Shown: piece after piece, positions 52,894 to 62,508 of the stretch
How positions within the stretch are numbered: position 1 is the first letter of the stretch
How the letters are laid out: each line of letters starts with the position of its first letter
NCBI GenBank assembly: GCA_051004015.1
Contig: JBPCKT010000128.1
Coordinates: 1-64,000, forward strand
Direction of reading: 5' to 3'
Length of the DNA stretch: 64,000 nt
Source: SXOA01 sp051004015
GTDB lineage: Bacteria > Planctomycetota > Planctomycetia > Pirellulales > Pirellulaceae
Translations under genes and position numbers: made by a program
Notes under the pieces: generated by a model
Seen by the model: only the letters and a program-made list of their open reading frames with translations
Database searches by the model: none
What the model was told of the DNA's origin: nothing

Positions 52894-55800
52894 ATGACAA
52901 AACGCAGTCAGTTGGCGCTGGCTATTCTGCCGGTGGTGATGCTGGCTCTAGTTGCTTCGTCCGCTGCAGTTTCTGCCAGTGCGGCAGAGAAGGCGCGGCT
53001 CGCCACGTTTGAGAGGGCGCCGGGTGAAAGCTATTTCGCTTTGAGCCTCATTCCCGACGTGCAGGCGAGCCGGGAGGCACATGAGATTGTCATTCTGGTC
53101 GATACTTCCGCCAGCCAGGTCGGCTCGTTCCGAGACGATTGCTTGGCCGCATTGGCGAGCATGCTTGGGCATCTCGACAAGAGCGACAAGGTGAGCCTCC
53201 TGGCGCTCGACCTGCGGGCCGTGCCGATGACTGATGGATTCGTGGCGCCCAAGGGCGAAGAGATGCACGCCGCCATTGCCAAACTGCAGGCCCGCGTGCC
53301 GCTGGGCGCGACCGATTTGGATGCCGGGCTCAGGAGCGCGATGACGAGCTTTGCCAAGGATTCCACTGCGGCGAGAAGTGTGGTTTACATTGGTGACGGG
53401 CTGAGCCGGGCTAACCTGTTGATAGGGGAAGACTACACGAACCTGGTGAAAGACCTGGCGGCAAGCAAAGTTGCTGTTTCCAGCCTGGCCATCGGGCGTG
53501 AGCAGAATGTTCAAATTTTGGCCTCGATTGCCAATCTTACCGGCGGCATGGTTCAAGTCGATAACGGAGCCGAGGGAGTGGCCGACGCTGCCGGCAAGGT
53601 GATGGCCAAGATTGCCGAAGGGACGGTCATCTGGCCGAAGTCGTCGGTGCTTTCCGAGGGTCTGGCGGACGTGCTGCCGAAGTCCGTGCCGCCGCTTCGG
53701 TTGGACCGGGACACGATCGTGCTGGGCAAGATGAACGGCCAGGGAACTCAAGAAATTGCGGTGAAAGCCGATGTGAATGGCAAGGAAATCGAGCTGAAGT
53801 GGACGGTTCGCCCCGAAGCGTCCAGTGATGATTTCGCTTTCCTGCCCAAGTTGATTGAGGAATTCCGCACCGACGATGGGCTGTCCTTGCCCACGCTGGG
53901 TTCGGCCGGACTGAGAGAGGCCCGCTATATCACGAACCAGAGCGTCGAAGATTTAACGAAGCTCGGTCATGCCGCACTGGCCTCCGGTGATTTACCGGGC
54001 GCGCTGAGCGCCGCCCTGGCCGCCCTGGCCCGCGACCCGAACCACTCCGGCGCCAAAGCTCTTAAGTCCGCTGCCGAAAAAGCCATCTCCACCAAGAGCA
54101 CGGATGACAAAAGTGCCTTCGAGAAAAATCGTGCCTTCGAGGAGGATCAGGCGGAGCGCCCTGCCGGATCTTATTACGTGAATTTCCAGGCTCCTGAAGG
54201 AACCGAGAGTTCGGCCCTGATCGATGAAGTCCTGACCGAGTCCAAGGGGATTCTGGACACCACGGAAACGGAGCGCAAGGTTGATGAACAGCGGATCAAA
54301 GCCCTCGTCGAGAAAGCGCTGACCGATGCCCGCGAACAAATGGGAAGCGACCCCGACGGCGCAGAGCAGCAGCTCAAATTAATGGGAGATAACGTCAAGC
54401 TGTCTCCCGCCCTCAGCGCGGAGGTCCGCAATCAACTGCGCAGCCAGATTGAGAATGCGGTTCGCGAAGCCCGCCGCCAGAGTGGCGTGGTGAAAGAGAA
54501 GCTTGCTCGCGCACGGGAACTGGAGGCACAGGCTCGCGAGCAGAACAAGATTCTACGGGATCTGGACCTGAAGACGCAGCGTCTCAAGCAGGTTATGGAC
54601 CGGTTTGACGCCCTGATGGAGGAAGGGAATTACGCGAACGCTGACGATGAAGTTCGACCCGAAATCGAGAAATTAGCGCCCGGCTCGATTGTCGCCGCTT
54701 CGGTGAACGCGGCAGCGCAACTCCAGCGATATGACGCCGAGCTTGACCAGATCCGCCAGATGCGACACCGAAATTTCCTCGCCGCCTTGCACCAGGTCGA
54801 ACTGGCCCTAGTTCCCTTCCCGGGCGAACCTCCGATTGTGTACCCCTCGGCAGAGTTTTGGGAGGAGATTTCCCGCAGCGCGTTTCGCAACTCCCGCTCC
54901 AGCGCCGTGGATATTACCGGCCCCGGGAAGAACAAGGAACAGCGAATTCGGGATGCCCTGGAAACCGATGTGGACCTCGATTATCCCGAAACGCCCCTGA
55001 AGGAAGTTATTGATGATTTGAAGGAGCGGTTTAATATTCCGATTGTGCTGGCCACCAAGAAACTGGAAGAGGCGGCCATCAATTTGGAAACGCCCGTCAC
55101 GGTGAGCTTCAAGCAAATTAGCTTGCGGGCCGGCCTGCGAAACATGCTGGGCGAGCTCGGCTTGGTTTACCTCATTAAGGATGAGGTCATGTTGATTACC
55201 ACGCCGGAAGACGCCGGCAGCCAACTCATCACCAAGGTCTACCGCGTCGGCGACCTGGTTGTGTCTCCTGTTCCGCTTGGCCTAAGCCAAGGCGGCGCGC
55301 AGGGGGGCTTCGGCGGCGGCGGCGGTGGTGGACAGGGTGGTGGCATGGGCGGTGGAATGGGCGGTGGTGGAATGGGCGGTGGTGGAATGGGGGGTGGTGG
55401 AATGGGCGGTGGTGGAATGGGGGGTGGCGGTGGAATGTTCGCCGTGGAAGAGGATCTGTCGCTCGGCACCAAGAAGGATCCGTCCAAGGCGGAGGTTGTT
55501 CCTGTCCCGGCTCCGCGGGCCAAGCTCCCCAAGGTCATTGGCAAACGGCTGACCGCGAAGGGCTCGTGGGACAAATTCTTCGAGGCGAAAAAGGAAGAAA
55601 TCTCCAGCACCACGGACGATACGCAGCTGCGGCAGATTCTGGCCGACGTGCGGCAGACGACCCGCGAGCTGGTAGTGGAAAAGAAGTTCGCGGAAGTCCG
55701 CACCCTGATTCAGTCCTCCCTGAAGCATGGCATAGTGGAATCCTGGATGTACGAAGCGCTGGGACTCGCCCTTCAAGCGGATCCGACGGCTCCCGCGGAT

Positions 55801-56955
55801 GAGCTGGAGCGAGCATTGATGTCCGCCATCGATCTGGCCGGAAACGAAGAACAAGTTCTGTATGTCGCCGAATACATGGCACGCTGCGGATTGAAGGCGA
55901 GGGCTCTCAAGCTCTATCAGCAAGTCGCCAAGACCAGCCCGGCGCGGATTGAGCCGTACTTGCAAGGTCTCACTCTGGCGAAGTCACTGAATGATATTGC
56001 CGGCATCAAATGGGCCTGCGTGGGTATCCTCCGCCAGTCCTGGTCCAAGGAAGACCGGAAAGTGGGCGAGGACGCATTCCGCATTGCCAAGGCGACCTAC
56101 GAATCGCTCCTCAAGGAAAATCGCCATCCCGAGGCGGAAGCCTTCGACAAGGCCGTACGAGCTGCCATGGTCCGCGACGTGGTGATCCGGGTGAACTGGA
56201 CCGGCGATGCCGACGTGGACATGTTGGTTGTCGAACCGTCGGGAACCAGTTGCTCGATGCGCAGCCCGCGGTCGGTTGCCGGCGGCGTCTTTTTTGGCGA
56301 CGCCTCCGCTGCCGATCAAGGGACTTCCGCCGACGGCTATAGCGAGATGTACGCTTGCGGAGAGGCCTTCGACGGCCAATACCGGGTGCTCCTCCGCACG
56401 GCCTGGGGACTGCCGACCGCTAAGAAAGTGACAGTCACCGTTTACACCCATTACGGAACCGACAAACAGACCTTCGAGCAGCAGCAGATTGCCCTCGGGG
56501 ACAAGGATGCCCTGGTGCTCGTCGCGCTGAAGGATGGCCGGCGCAAAGAAGCCCTGCCGGATGCCCAGGTGGCGCAGGTCGCCAAGGTCCAGAACGCCTT
56601 CAACCGCGCCATCCTGGCCCAGCAGATGGGGCAGTTCAGCAACTCCGGGGCGGCGCAGAGCTTCGGCGCTGGCCAGCGACTCCTCGCTGCCAACGGCCTC
56701 GGCTTCTTCGGCCGCGGAGCGGTCGGCTATCGTCCGGTGATCATCACCCTGGACGAAGGTGCCCAGTTCAGCTCCAACGCGGTGATTTCTGCCGACCGGC
56801 GTTATGTCCGCGTCTCGCCGAACCCATTCTTCTCGGCAATCACCGAAGTCTCCACCTTCAACTTCGTGAGTGGTGCCGGCACCTCGCAGGGCCAGGGCGG
56901 CGGCTTCGGCGGCGGCGGTGGCGGCGCTGGCGGCGGCGGCGGCGGAGTATTCTAA
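52894..56955 (+). CDS. large secreted protein with VWA, STN-like and DUF2135-like regions
   Basis: A 1353-residue exported protein. After a signal peptide comes a von Willebrand A domain (about 60-215) with the MIDAS motif D70-T-S-A-S. A long charged, coiled-coil-like region follows (430-640). Residues ~689-774 (VDLDYPETPLKEVIDDLKERFNIPIV) resemble the STN/secretin short domain. A Gly/Met repeat lies at ~800-848, and residues ~1091-1215 (WTGDADVDMLVVEPSG) resemble DUF2135. It ends in a poly-Gly tail. Such an array suggests an envelope adhesion or assembly protein; no enzymatic site is seen. A terminator follows. Confidence 0.78.
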   Translation: MTKRSQLALAILPVVMLALVASSAAVSASAAEKARLATFERAPGESYFALSLIPDVQASREAHEIVILVDTSASQVGSFRDDCLAALASMLGHLDKSDKVSLLALDLRAVPMTDGFVAPKGEEMHAAIAKLQARVPLGATDLDAGLRSAMTSFAKDSTAARSVVYIGDGLSRANLLIGEDYTNLVKDLAASKVAVSSLAIGREQNVQILASIANLTGGMVQVDNGAEGVADAAGKVMAKIAEGTVIWPKSSVLSEGLADVLPKSVPPLRLDRDTIVLGKMNGQGTQEIAVKADVNGKEIELKWTVRPEASSDDFAFLPKLIEEFRTDDGLSLPTLGSAGLREARYITNQSVEDLTKLGHAALASGDLPGALSAALAALARDPNHSGAKALKSAAEKAISTKSTDDKSAFEKNRAFEEDQAERPAGSYYVNFQAPEGTESSALIDEVLTESKGILDTTETERKVDEQRIKALVEKALTDAREQMGSDPDGAEQQLKLMGDNVKLSPALSAEVRNQLRSQIENAVREARRQSGVVKEKLARARELEAQAREQNKILRDLDLKTQRLKQVMDRFDALMEEGNYANADDEVRPEIEKLAPGSIVAASVNAAAQLQRYDAELDQIRQMRHRNFLAALHQVELALVPFPGEPPIVYPSAEFWEEISRSAFRNSRSSAVDITGPGKNKEQRIRDALETDVDLDYPETPLKEVIDDLKERFNIPIVLATKKLEEAAINLETPVTVSFKQISLRAGLRNMLGELGLVYLIKDEVMLITTPEDAGSQLITKVYRVGDLVVSPVPLGLSQGGAQGGFGGGGGGGQGGGMGGGMGGGGMGGGGMGGGGMGGGGMGGGGGMFAVEEDLSLGTKKDPSKAEVVPVPAPRAKLPKVIGKRLTAKGSWDKFFEAKKEEISSTTDDTQLRQILADVRQTTRELVVEKKFAEVRTLIQSSLKHGIVESWMYEALGLALQADPTAPADELERALMSAIDLAGNEEQVLYVAEYMARCGLKARALKLYQQVAKTSPARIEPYLQGLTLAKSLNDIAGIKWACVGILRQSWSKEDRKVGEDAFRIAKATYESLLKENRHPEAEAFDKAVRAAMVRDVVIRVNWTGDADVDMLVVEPSGTSCSMRSPRSVAGGVFFGDASAADQGTSADGYSEMYACGEAFDGQYRVLLRTAWGLPTAKKVTVTVYTHYGTDKQTFEQQQIALGDKDALVLVALKDGRRKEALPDAQVAQVAKVQNAFNRAILAQQMGQFSNSGAAQSFGAGQRLLAANGLGFFGRGAVGYRPVIITLDEGAQFSSNAVISADRRYVRVSPNPFFSAITEVSTFNFVSGAGTSQGQGGGFGGGGGGAGGGGGGVF

Positions 56956-56988
56956 TCGCCGTGAGGATTATGCCTGCCTGAACCATCC

Positions 56989-57020
56989 AGCCGCGTCCAA
57001 GTGCCGCGGCTTTTTTCTTT
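56989..57020 (+). terminator. rho-independent terminator after the VWA protein gene
   Basis: AGCCGCG (56989-56995) and CGCGGCT (57005-57011) form a 7-bp stem, followed by TTTTTTCTTTT. It stands 34 bases after the plus-strand stop and before the convergent hotdog-fold gene. Confidence 0.85.
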
Positions 57021-57059
57021 TGAGTCGCTCGATATCGAGTATCTGGGAATTGCCGGCAA

Positions 57060-57620
57060 TTATCCGGTCCCGCACGCCGGCCCAGTCGGATAGGCCGCCT
57101 GAGCCGCGCGTTCCGCATCGGCGTAGAAAGGCGGAGGTAGAATTGGCTGGCCTCCGTCCTGGGCGACGTCGTACATGCCGAAGGCCCGGATCATTGCCAG
57201 GAAATCAACGGGCTCAAACAGCGGGCCGCTGGGAAACCGATCATCGAGAAAGGCGAACATCATCTCCACTTCGGCTTGCAGCTCCAGACCGATATGGCTC
57301 GTCAGCGTGGCAATCGCGCCGTCGCTTTGCATGTCCTGCACCACGGCAGTGTAGCGGAGCTGATCGCCAGGAAAGGCATAGCGATGAAAAATCGCCTTCC
57401 CGATCTTCGCCAGCACCACGCGAGCCTCAAAGCCGCTCACCTCGCCGATGAGCAGTCCCGCCGTCTGGGCCATTCCCTCGATCACCAGGGAATTCGGAAA
57501 CACGGGAAAGCCTGGCTGATACTGGTCGAGTTCTTCTTCGACAATACTGACATTCTTCACCGCGACCGCCCGCTTGCCGCGTTCAAACTCCAGGAATTTG
57601 TCGATCCAGAACCAGCGCAT
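57060..57620 (-). CDS. FabZ-like hotdog-fold protein lacking the catalytic His
   Basis: A 186-residue hotdog protein related to FabA/FabZ dehydratases. FPVFPNSLVIEGMAQTAGLL aligns without gaps to the FabZ paralogue upstream; E48 is kept, but the catalytic His (H34 in the paralogue) is Tyr here (DQYQPGFP). It may be a non-catalytic partner or act differently. Third gene of a FabZ-ACP-FabZ-like operon. Confidence 0.8.
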   Translation of the reverse strand: MRWFWIDKFLEFERGKRAVAVKNVSIVEEELDQYQPGFPVFPNSLVIEGMAQTAGLLIGEVSGFEARVVLAKIGKAIFHRYAFPGDQLRYTAVVQDMQSDGAIATLTSHIGLELQAEVEMMFAFLDDRFPSGPLFEPVDFLAMIRAFGMYDVAQDGGQPILPPPFYADAERAAQAAYPTGPACGTG

Positions 57621-57672
57621 GGTATCTGCTTCGCGTCAAAGGGGAAGTGCCGAAATTCGAATGAAGAAAGAG

Positions 57673-57699
57673 TGACGAATTGCGAGTCCTCATTCGTCA
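57673..57699. repeat. palindromic repeat upstream of the FabZ-like gene
   Basis: TGACGAAT (57673-57680) and ATTCGTCA (57692-57699) are exact reverse complements. The neighbouring CGAAATTCGAATG and CATTCGCCATTAG text ties it to the family at 3841-3917. It lies between the ACP and the FabZ-like genes. Confidence 0.75.
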
Positions 57700-57711
57700 T
57701 TCGCCATTAGT

Positions 57712-58098
57712 TTAGGCGCCCACCTTGGACTCGATGTACTTGCAAAGCGCGCCGACGGTGATCAGGTTGCTGAAGTCGCGGATTTGGGGATTGGCCTCGA
57801 AAACCGCAAAGTCCGCAAACGGCATCCGCTTCTTGAGCTCGGCAATCCCTGCCGCAGTCACTTTGCCGTCTTGCACGTACGCAGCGTTGGTCAGAATGTC
57901 TTCGGGGGACAGGTCCTTGCGGGGGATTTCCACCCCAAACGCCTTTTCGAGCTTGAAGACGATGTCCAAAAAGTCAATCGACTCCGCGCCCAGAGTCCCG
58001 ACCAGCGTAGCTTGCGGAGTTACTTCCTCCTCACCAACCCCCAAGGCATCCACCAGGGCGGTTTGAACCTTCTTGAAAATCTCGTCTTTCGTAGGCAT
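57712..58098 (-). CDS. acyl carrier protein
   Basis: A 128-residue carrier protein. LGAESIDFLDIVFKLEKAFGVEIP contains the phosphopantetheine site S40 (E-S-I variant of the usual D-S-L). It is longer than a housekeeping ACP (~78 residues) owing to an insertion before the final helix (GKVTAAGIAELKKRMPF). Start 58098 (MPTKDEIF) fits the family better than 58119. It sits between two FabZ-type genes and is likely a specialised carrier of the same pathway. Confidence 0.88.
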   Translation of the reverse strand: MPTKDEIFKKVQTALVDALGVGEEEVTPQATLVGTLGAESIDFLDIVFKLEKAFGVEIPRKDLSPEDILTNAAYVQDGKVTAAGIAELKKRMPFADFAVFEANPQIRDFSNLITVGALCKYIESKVGA

Positions 58099-58145
58099 GT
58101 CCAAGGTACTCCAGTCCAATTAGGCACTTCGCGGCAAGGAATTGG

Positions 58146-58634
58146 TCATTCCGGCCGCCCCGTCGGGGGCGACAGCAATTTTGCCAGCGTGTTACGGGTT
58201 TCGTTTCGCAAGTAGGGGTCGGTGTCCGTTCGGAGCGGGTAACGATCCGCCAGGTTGAATCGTTCCAGAACCAGCCGGCCGGCGACGGCGATGTTGCCGC
58301 ACACGGTCGCCTGGACCTTCAGGGTCGTAAGCACGTTATCCTGATTCAGGATTTCCGCCGTTACCTCCAGCGTTTGGCCAGGGGCGACAAAACCAGAATA
58401 CTTGATGTTTCGTGCTTCCTTCAGCAGGACAATGGAATGCGCAAATCCCTCGCTCTGCCGCACCAGCCAGGTGCTCGCCTGGTACAGGGCTTCGAGCATG
58501 ATGACCCCCGGCATCACCGGGAACCGGGGAAAGTGGTCCTTCAGGTAATGTTCGTCCGCCGAAAGACGCTTCACCGCCCTGATTCGCACTCCCGGCTCAA
58601 GTTCCAGCACCTGGTCGAGTTGACTGAACTGCAT
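58146..58634 (-). CDS. 3-hydroxyacyl-ACP dehydratase, FabZ-like
   Basis: A 162-residue hotdog enzyme with the catalytic pair H34 (DHFPRFPVMPGV) and E48 (MLEALYQAS). It dehydrates 3-hydroxyacyl-ACP. The ATG at 58634 (MQFSQLDQVLELEPG) is the family start. First gene of the FabZ-ACP-FabZ-like operon, 47 bases before the ACP. No ketosynthase is in the window. Confidence 0.88.
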   Translation of the reverse strand: MQFSQLDQVLELEPGVRIRAVKRLSADEHYLKDHFPRFPVMPGVIMLEALYQASTWLVRQSEGFAHSIVLLKEARNIKYSGFVAPGQTLEVTAEILNQDNVLTTLKVQATVCGNIAVAGRLVLERFNLADRYPLRTDTDPYLRNETRNTLAKLLSPPTGRPE

Positions 58635-58902
58635 GAAACCAAATTCCCCAGCCGTGCCTGACAAATCGACTGACCGGCCACTTATGCGAAAGTACGTAAG
58701 TATATCGCCCGGCGTGGTTTGCCACAACCCGCACCGGTTCCTTAAACGGATTGCCTTGGTAACTTCTTGTCGGAGGCGGTTCAACTCGAATCACAGGAGC
58801 TGCCTGGCAAACTCCAAGTCCTTTCGGCTGAACCCCTTGCGCTTGCATTATAATCTCGCGCCCTTTGTCATGCCTCACTTTTGCTGTTACATTTCTCTCC
58901 GT

Positions 58903-60672
58903 ATGCGCAAAGGTATTTCCGTCTCACCAGGCGTCGCCGTCGGCACCGCTTATTGCATCCACGAGATTTTCGTGGACCCCGACACCAAACGCCTGGAGGA
59001 TAACGAAGTTACGGCTGAGCTGGCCAATTACGAAACCGCCCGCGACAAGGCGGCCGCGGAGCTGCGCGCCTTGCATCACAAGGTTGCTAGCCAGGTCGGT
59101 GCCGCCGAAGCCGCCATCTTTGCCGCCCACGAGTCCATCCTGCGGGACGCCGCCTTCACCAATAAAGTCCGCACCTGGGTTGTCAATGACCGCCTCACTG
59201 CCGAGGCCGCGCTGCACCGCTTGCTGGACGAATACACCATCCTCTTCACAAAGACGAACGACGAGTACATCCGTGAGCGGGTCAACGACGTGCGGGACGT
59301 GGTCATCCGCCTCCGCGCCCACCTGTCCGATGTGGTCAAGCCCGAGGCGACCAGCGTCCTCAGCGGCCCGGTGATTGTCGTGGCTGACGAGCTCCTTCCC
59401 TCCCAGGTCGTCACGCTGGGCGGGCTGGAAGTCCGCGGCATCGTCACCCAGGCCGGCAGCCAGACTAGCCACGCCGCCATCATCGCCCGCAGCCGCGGCA
59501 TCCCCGCCATCTCGGGCATGAGAGGCATCCTTCGCCATGTGAAGACGGGCGACACCATCGTCGTGGATGCCCGCGGCGGCCATGTCCTGGTCAATCCCGA
59601 CGCCGAGCAGAGGAGCGCCTACCTCAAGCTGGAGCGCGAGTTCTTCCTCCTCAAGGACCAGCTCGCCGCCAATCGCGACCAGCCGGCCCGCACAGAGGAC
59701 GGCATCGACCTGGAGCTGCTGGCGAACATCAACGGCGGCATCGATGCCCGGGCTGCCGTCGCCATGGGGGCCAGCGGCGTCGGCTTGTTCCGCACCGAAT
59801 ATCTCTATCTCACGCACCCCGATGTGCCGGACGAGGAAGAACAGTACGTCGCCTACAAGGAAGTCATCGACGCCAGCCCCAACCGGACCATCACCATCCG
59901 CACGCTGGACATCGGCGGCGACAAAACGGTTCCTTACCTCGGTCACACCCATCAGGAAGCCAATCCCTTCATGGGTTGGCGAAGCATCCGCCTCTCCTTT
60001 GAGCACCCGGAGTTCTTCGCCACCCAGCTCCGGGCCGTGCTCCGCGCCGCTGCCCACGCGGAAGCGGTCGGCAGCCGCGTCCGCCTGATGTTTCCGATGA
60101 TCACGGTGCTCGAGGAAATCCGCAAAGTCAAATCGATGGTGAACAAGGCCGCCCAGCAGTTGCGGCAGGAGCAAAAAAACTTTGGCAGCGATGTCAAGCT
60201 TGGCATGATGCTGGAAGTCCCCGCCGCGGCCATCTCCATCAAGGACATGCTGCCGGAAGTGGACTTCGTCTCCATCGGCTCCAACGACCTGGTGCAGTAC
60301 CTGATGGCCGCCGACCGAGACAATCCCAAAGTCAGCCACCTCTGCCAGCCCCTGGCCCCGCCGGTCCTCAAGGTCCTCTCCCACGTCATCAAAGCGTGCG
60401 ACAAGGCTGGCAAACCACTGACCCTGTGCGGCGAAATGGCCGGTCAGCCCCGGGCCTTCGTGCTGCTGTTCGCCATGGGCCTGCGGAGCTTCAGCATGAG
60501 CCCCGCCTTCATCCCCACGATGAAAGATCTGGCCGCCCACCTCACGCTGGAAACCGCCCGCCAGGTCCTGCGCAAAGCCATGACCCTCCGCACCACCGCC
60601 GGCGTCAAGCGTTACATGGCGGAACAACTCTCCCGCATCGCGCCCAACTTGCGAATGCTGGACGTGGACTGA
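58903..60672 (+). CDS. ptsI: PTS enzyme I (phosphoenolpyruvate-protein phosphotransferase)
   Basis: A 589-residue cytosolic enzyme transferring phosphate from PEP to HPr. The swivelling phosphohistidine is H190 in GSQTSHAAIIAR, and the PEP-binding barrel has GVGLFRTEYLYL, RTLDIGGDK and the C-terminal LCGEMAGQP. Length is normal. MRKGISVSPGVAVG is the usual beginning; an in-frame ATG at 58870 is an alternative. No HPr or EII gene adjoins, so a regulatory PTS is possible. Confidence 0.95.
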   Translation: MRKGISVSPGVAVGTAYCIHEIFVDPDTKRLEDNEVTAELANYETARDKAAAELRALHHKVASQVGAAEAAIFAAHESILRDAAFTNKVRTWVVNDRLTAEAALHRLLDEYTILFTKTNDEYIRERVNDVRDVVIRLRAHLSDVVKPEATSVLSGPVIVVADELLPSQVVTLGGLEVRGIVTQAGSQTSHAAIIARSRGIPAISGMRGILRHVKTGDTIVVDARGGHVLVNPDAEQRSAYLKLEREFFLLKDQLAANRDQPARTEDGIDLELLANINGGIDARAAVAMGASGVGLFRTEYLYLTHPDVPDEEEQYVAYKEVIDASPNRTITIRTLDIGGDKTVPYLGHTHQEANPFMGWRSIRLSFEHPEFFATQLRAVLRAAAHAEAVGSRVRLMFPMITVLEEIRKVKSMVNKAAQQLRQEQKNFGSDVKLGMMLEVPAAAISIKDMLPEVDFVSIGSNDLVQYLMAADRDNPKVSHLCQPLAPPVLKVLSHVIKACDKAGKPLTLCGEMAGQPRAFVLLFAMGLRSFSMSPAFIPTMKDLAAHLTLETARQVLRKAMTLRTTAGVKRYMAEQLSRIAPNLRMLDVD

Positions 60673-61605
60673 GTTCAAGATTCGACAAGTCATTTTTGCT
60701 TGACCTCCCGCCCCGCGATTCCTAGCAATCTTGAGGCGGCATGATGAAAAACATCCGACAAGATTCTTTGTAAGTCATTGGTTTCTTACACTTGTGACTC
60801 CAGCCGTCCGTGGTTTCGCCGCCCCCATCTCTACCACGACCAGCGGAGCCTCCTCGCAGAAATCGCACCGCCTCGACATCAGCCTGAAGCGCCAGCGAAG
60901 GAAACCGCCGCATCTCCTTGGGCTGCGACGTATCCTCGTTCCCACGCTCCGCGTGGGAACACACGTCTTCGCCGCTCCGCGGCCAGCAAGCCGGTCAACA
61001 CGGGACGCAGAGCGTCCAGGACGCGCGTTCCCACGGGGACCGTGGGAACGAGAACCTTCGGGGACAGTGGACACCTGGTTTTTGTCACTCGCCAGGCACT
61101 GTCCCAGCCGGAGAAGCCCTCCCCAGCGTCCCCGCCCGGCACCTTAAGGGTTTGGGTAATCTCCCGATCCCATAAGGGTTTTATAAGGCCCCGGAGGCCC
61201 GCTTTATTCACCTTTTTCAGGTGCGTTTTCGCGATCATGGACGCTGCAAGTCATTGAAATTAAAGAGCTTGCGTCGCCGACCTCTATTCACACGGGGCCC
61301 AGCCTTATTCAGCCCCGTCCCGTGGTTTCGCGGGGAAACCCATAAGGGTTTTGCGACATCTTCACGCCGTGGAAGCTGCCTCTAAGGGCGTAAGTAGTGC
61401 GTTACTACAGAATTGTCAAAGATCATGTGTGCGGTATCTGCGCACTAACTGTTCAGGACATAATAGGCAAATGATAGAGACACAGGCAAGCCCCCGCAGC
61501 AAAAAATCCTACCGGGATTCTCGCCGGCCCGATTAGACTCAATTGTACACATATCCGTAAATGTCCGGCAAGTCCCCGAAGGGGGGTGAGCCTCCTGTCG
61601 CTATG
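60673..61605. other. 933-base gene-free, repeat-rich region
   Basis: No credible gene is found; the frames that stay open translate repeat DNA. Besides the GTGGGAACGAG element (60935-61052), CCCATAAGGGTTTT occurs twice exactly (61169-61182 and 61339-61352), with a looser CTTAAGGGTTT near 61143. The 3' third turns more AT-rich. No terminator for ptsI could be assigned. Confidence 0.55.
60935..61052. repeat. CTCGTTCCCACG inverted repeat element
   Basis: CTCGTTCCCACG at 60935-60946 is the exact reverse complement of CGTGGGAACGAG at 61041-61052, and each end also folds on itself (CCCACG-CTC-CGCGTGGG; GTTCCCACGG..CCGTGGGAAC). A GACGCAGAGCGTC palindrome lies between. This nested form resembles a dispersed intergenic element known in several planctomycete genomes. 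Confidence 0.8.
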
Positions 61606-62508
61606 CTAGGGAAGCTCCGCCACGTCGTGACTGCCGCGAGTCGCCAGAGCAGGCATGACCTGTGCTGACGGATATCCCAAAAAGCGAACCGAGCCGTCGC
61701 AGAGGGCGAAATGGGCACCCCCGGCATGGAGGCTCCAGAAGTGAAACCGGTCGCAGGGCTCGTCGATGTTGCCGGGGCTGAACTGATAGGGTCCGTCGAA
61801 GCAGGAGCCGTAAGGGTCGGTGAAGATGTTCTTCTCGCGCACGCCGAGCACGCTGTTGAGCGAACCGGTCTGAGCCTGGCCGACTCCTGCGTACCACCAT
61901 CCGTAATAGAAATCGGGGCTGGGAGGCCGCTCGCCCAGGAGCAGCGTCTGGCTGGTGCCGTCTCCGATTTCGCCCAGACTCACGTGAGAATCGGCGTACA
62001 GCACGCCATCTTCCGCATAAAGGTCCGTGCCGGAGACCCCCAGGTAACTGGAGAGGGCCACCAGGCGGTCCTTGCGGGTCAGGCGGGGGGCGCGGATTCG
62101 CCCATCATCCGGGCACTGGACCGCGGGGAGAACCTGGGCCATGAGGACGTGCGGCGGATTATTGAACGCATAGCGGTCTCGGGAATACGCATCGTTTGCT
62201 TGTTGCCAGAGGGCATCTTGCTCCAGGTAGGGCAAAATCGCAACAATCCACGAGGAATACGGAGTCGGCGCAGTGGGCGAATTGCGCATCAGTCCAGCCG
62301 GCAGACTCTTTCGGGCGTCGTGGAATTCATGCAGGGCCAGGGCTAATTGGCGGACCTTGTTCGCGCACTGCATCTTGCTGGCGGTGACCCGCGCGTACTG
62401 GACCGCCGGCAGCAGCAGCGCCATCAAAATGCCGATGATGGCGATCACGACGACGAGCTCGATCAGCGTCAAGCCGCGTGAACAGGGGTCGGGAGTCTTA
62501 GGCGTCAT
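61606..62508 (-). CDS. DUF1559 prepilin-type pseudopilin
   Basis: A 300-residue type II pseudopilin-like protein. The class III leader ends at G12, with LTLIELVVVIAIIGILMALLLPA as the methylated N-terminus and membrane helix (Glu at +5). The rest matches DUF1559, an H-x9-DG family expanded in planctomycetes; near the C-terminus HAGGAHFALCDGSVRFLG is present. It should be processed by a prepilin peptidase and exported. Start codon and the first eight codons fall in an inverted repeat shared with the preceding gene. Confidence 0.93.
   Translation of the reverse strand: MTPKTPDPCSRGLTLIELVVVIAIIGILMALLLPAVQYARVTASKMQCANKVRQLALALHEFHDARKSLPAGLMRNSPTAPTPYSSWIVAILPYLEQDALWQQANDAYSRDRYAFNNPPHVLMAQVLPAVQCPDDGRIRAPRLTRKDRLVALSSYLGVSGTDLYAEDGVLYADSHVSLGEIGDGTSQTLLLGERPPSPDFYYGWWYAGVGQAQTGSLNSVLGVREKNIFTDPYGSCFDGPYQFSPGNIDEPCDRFHFWSLHAGGAHFALCDGSVRFLGYPSAQVMPALATRGSHDVAELP

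Noticed and set aside
58924..60693. 589-codon minus-strand frame opposite ptsI
   Set aside because: It is an antisense shadow of enzyme I, whose catalytic motifs are unambiguous on the plus strand.
60731..61257. Overlapping frames of 99-159 codons on both strands
   Set aside because: They translate the CTCGTTCCCACG repeat and flanking repeat-like DNA; none has a start site or motif.
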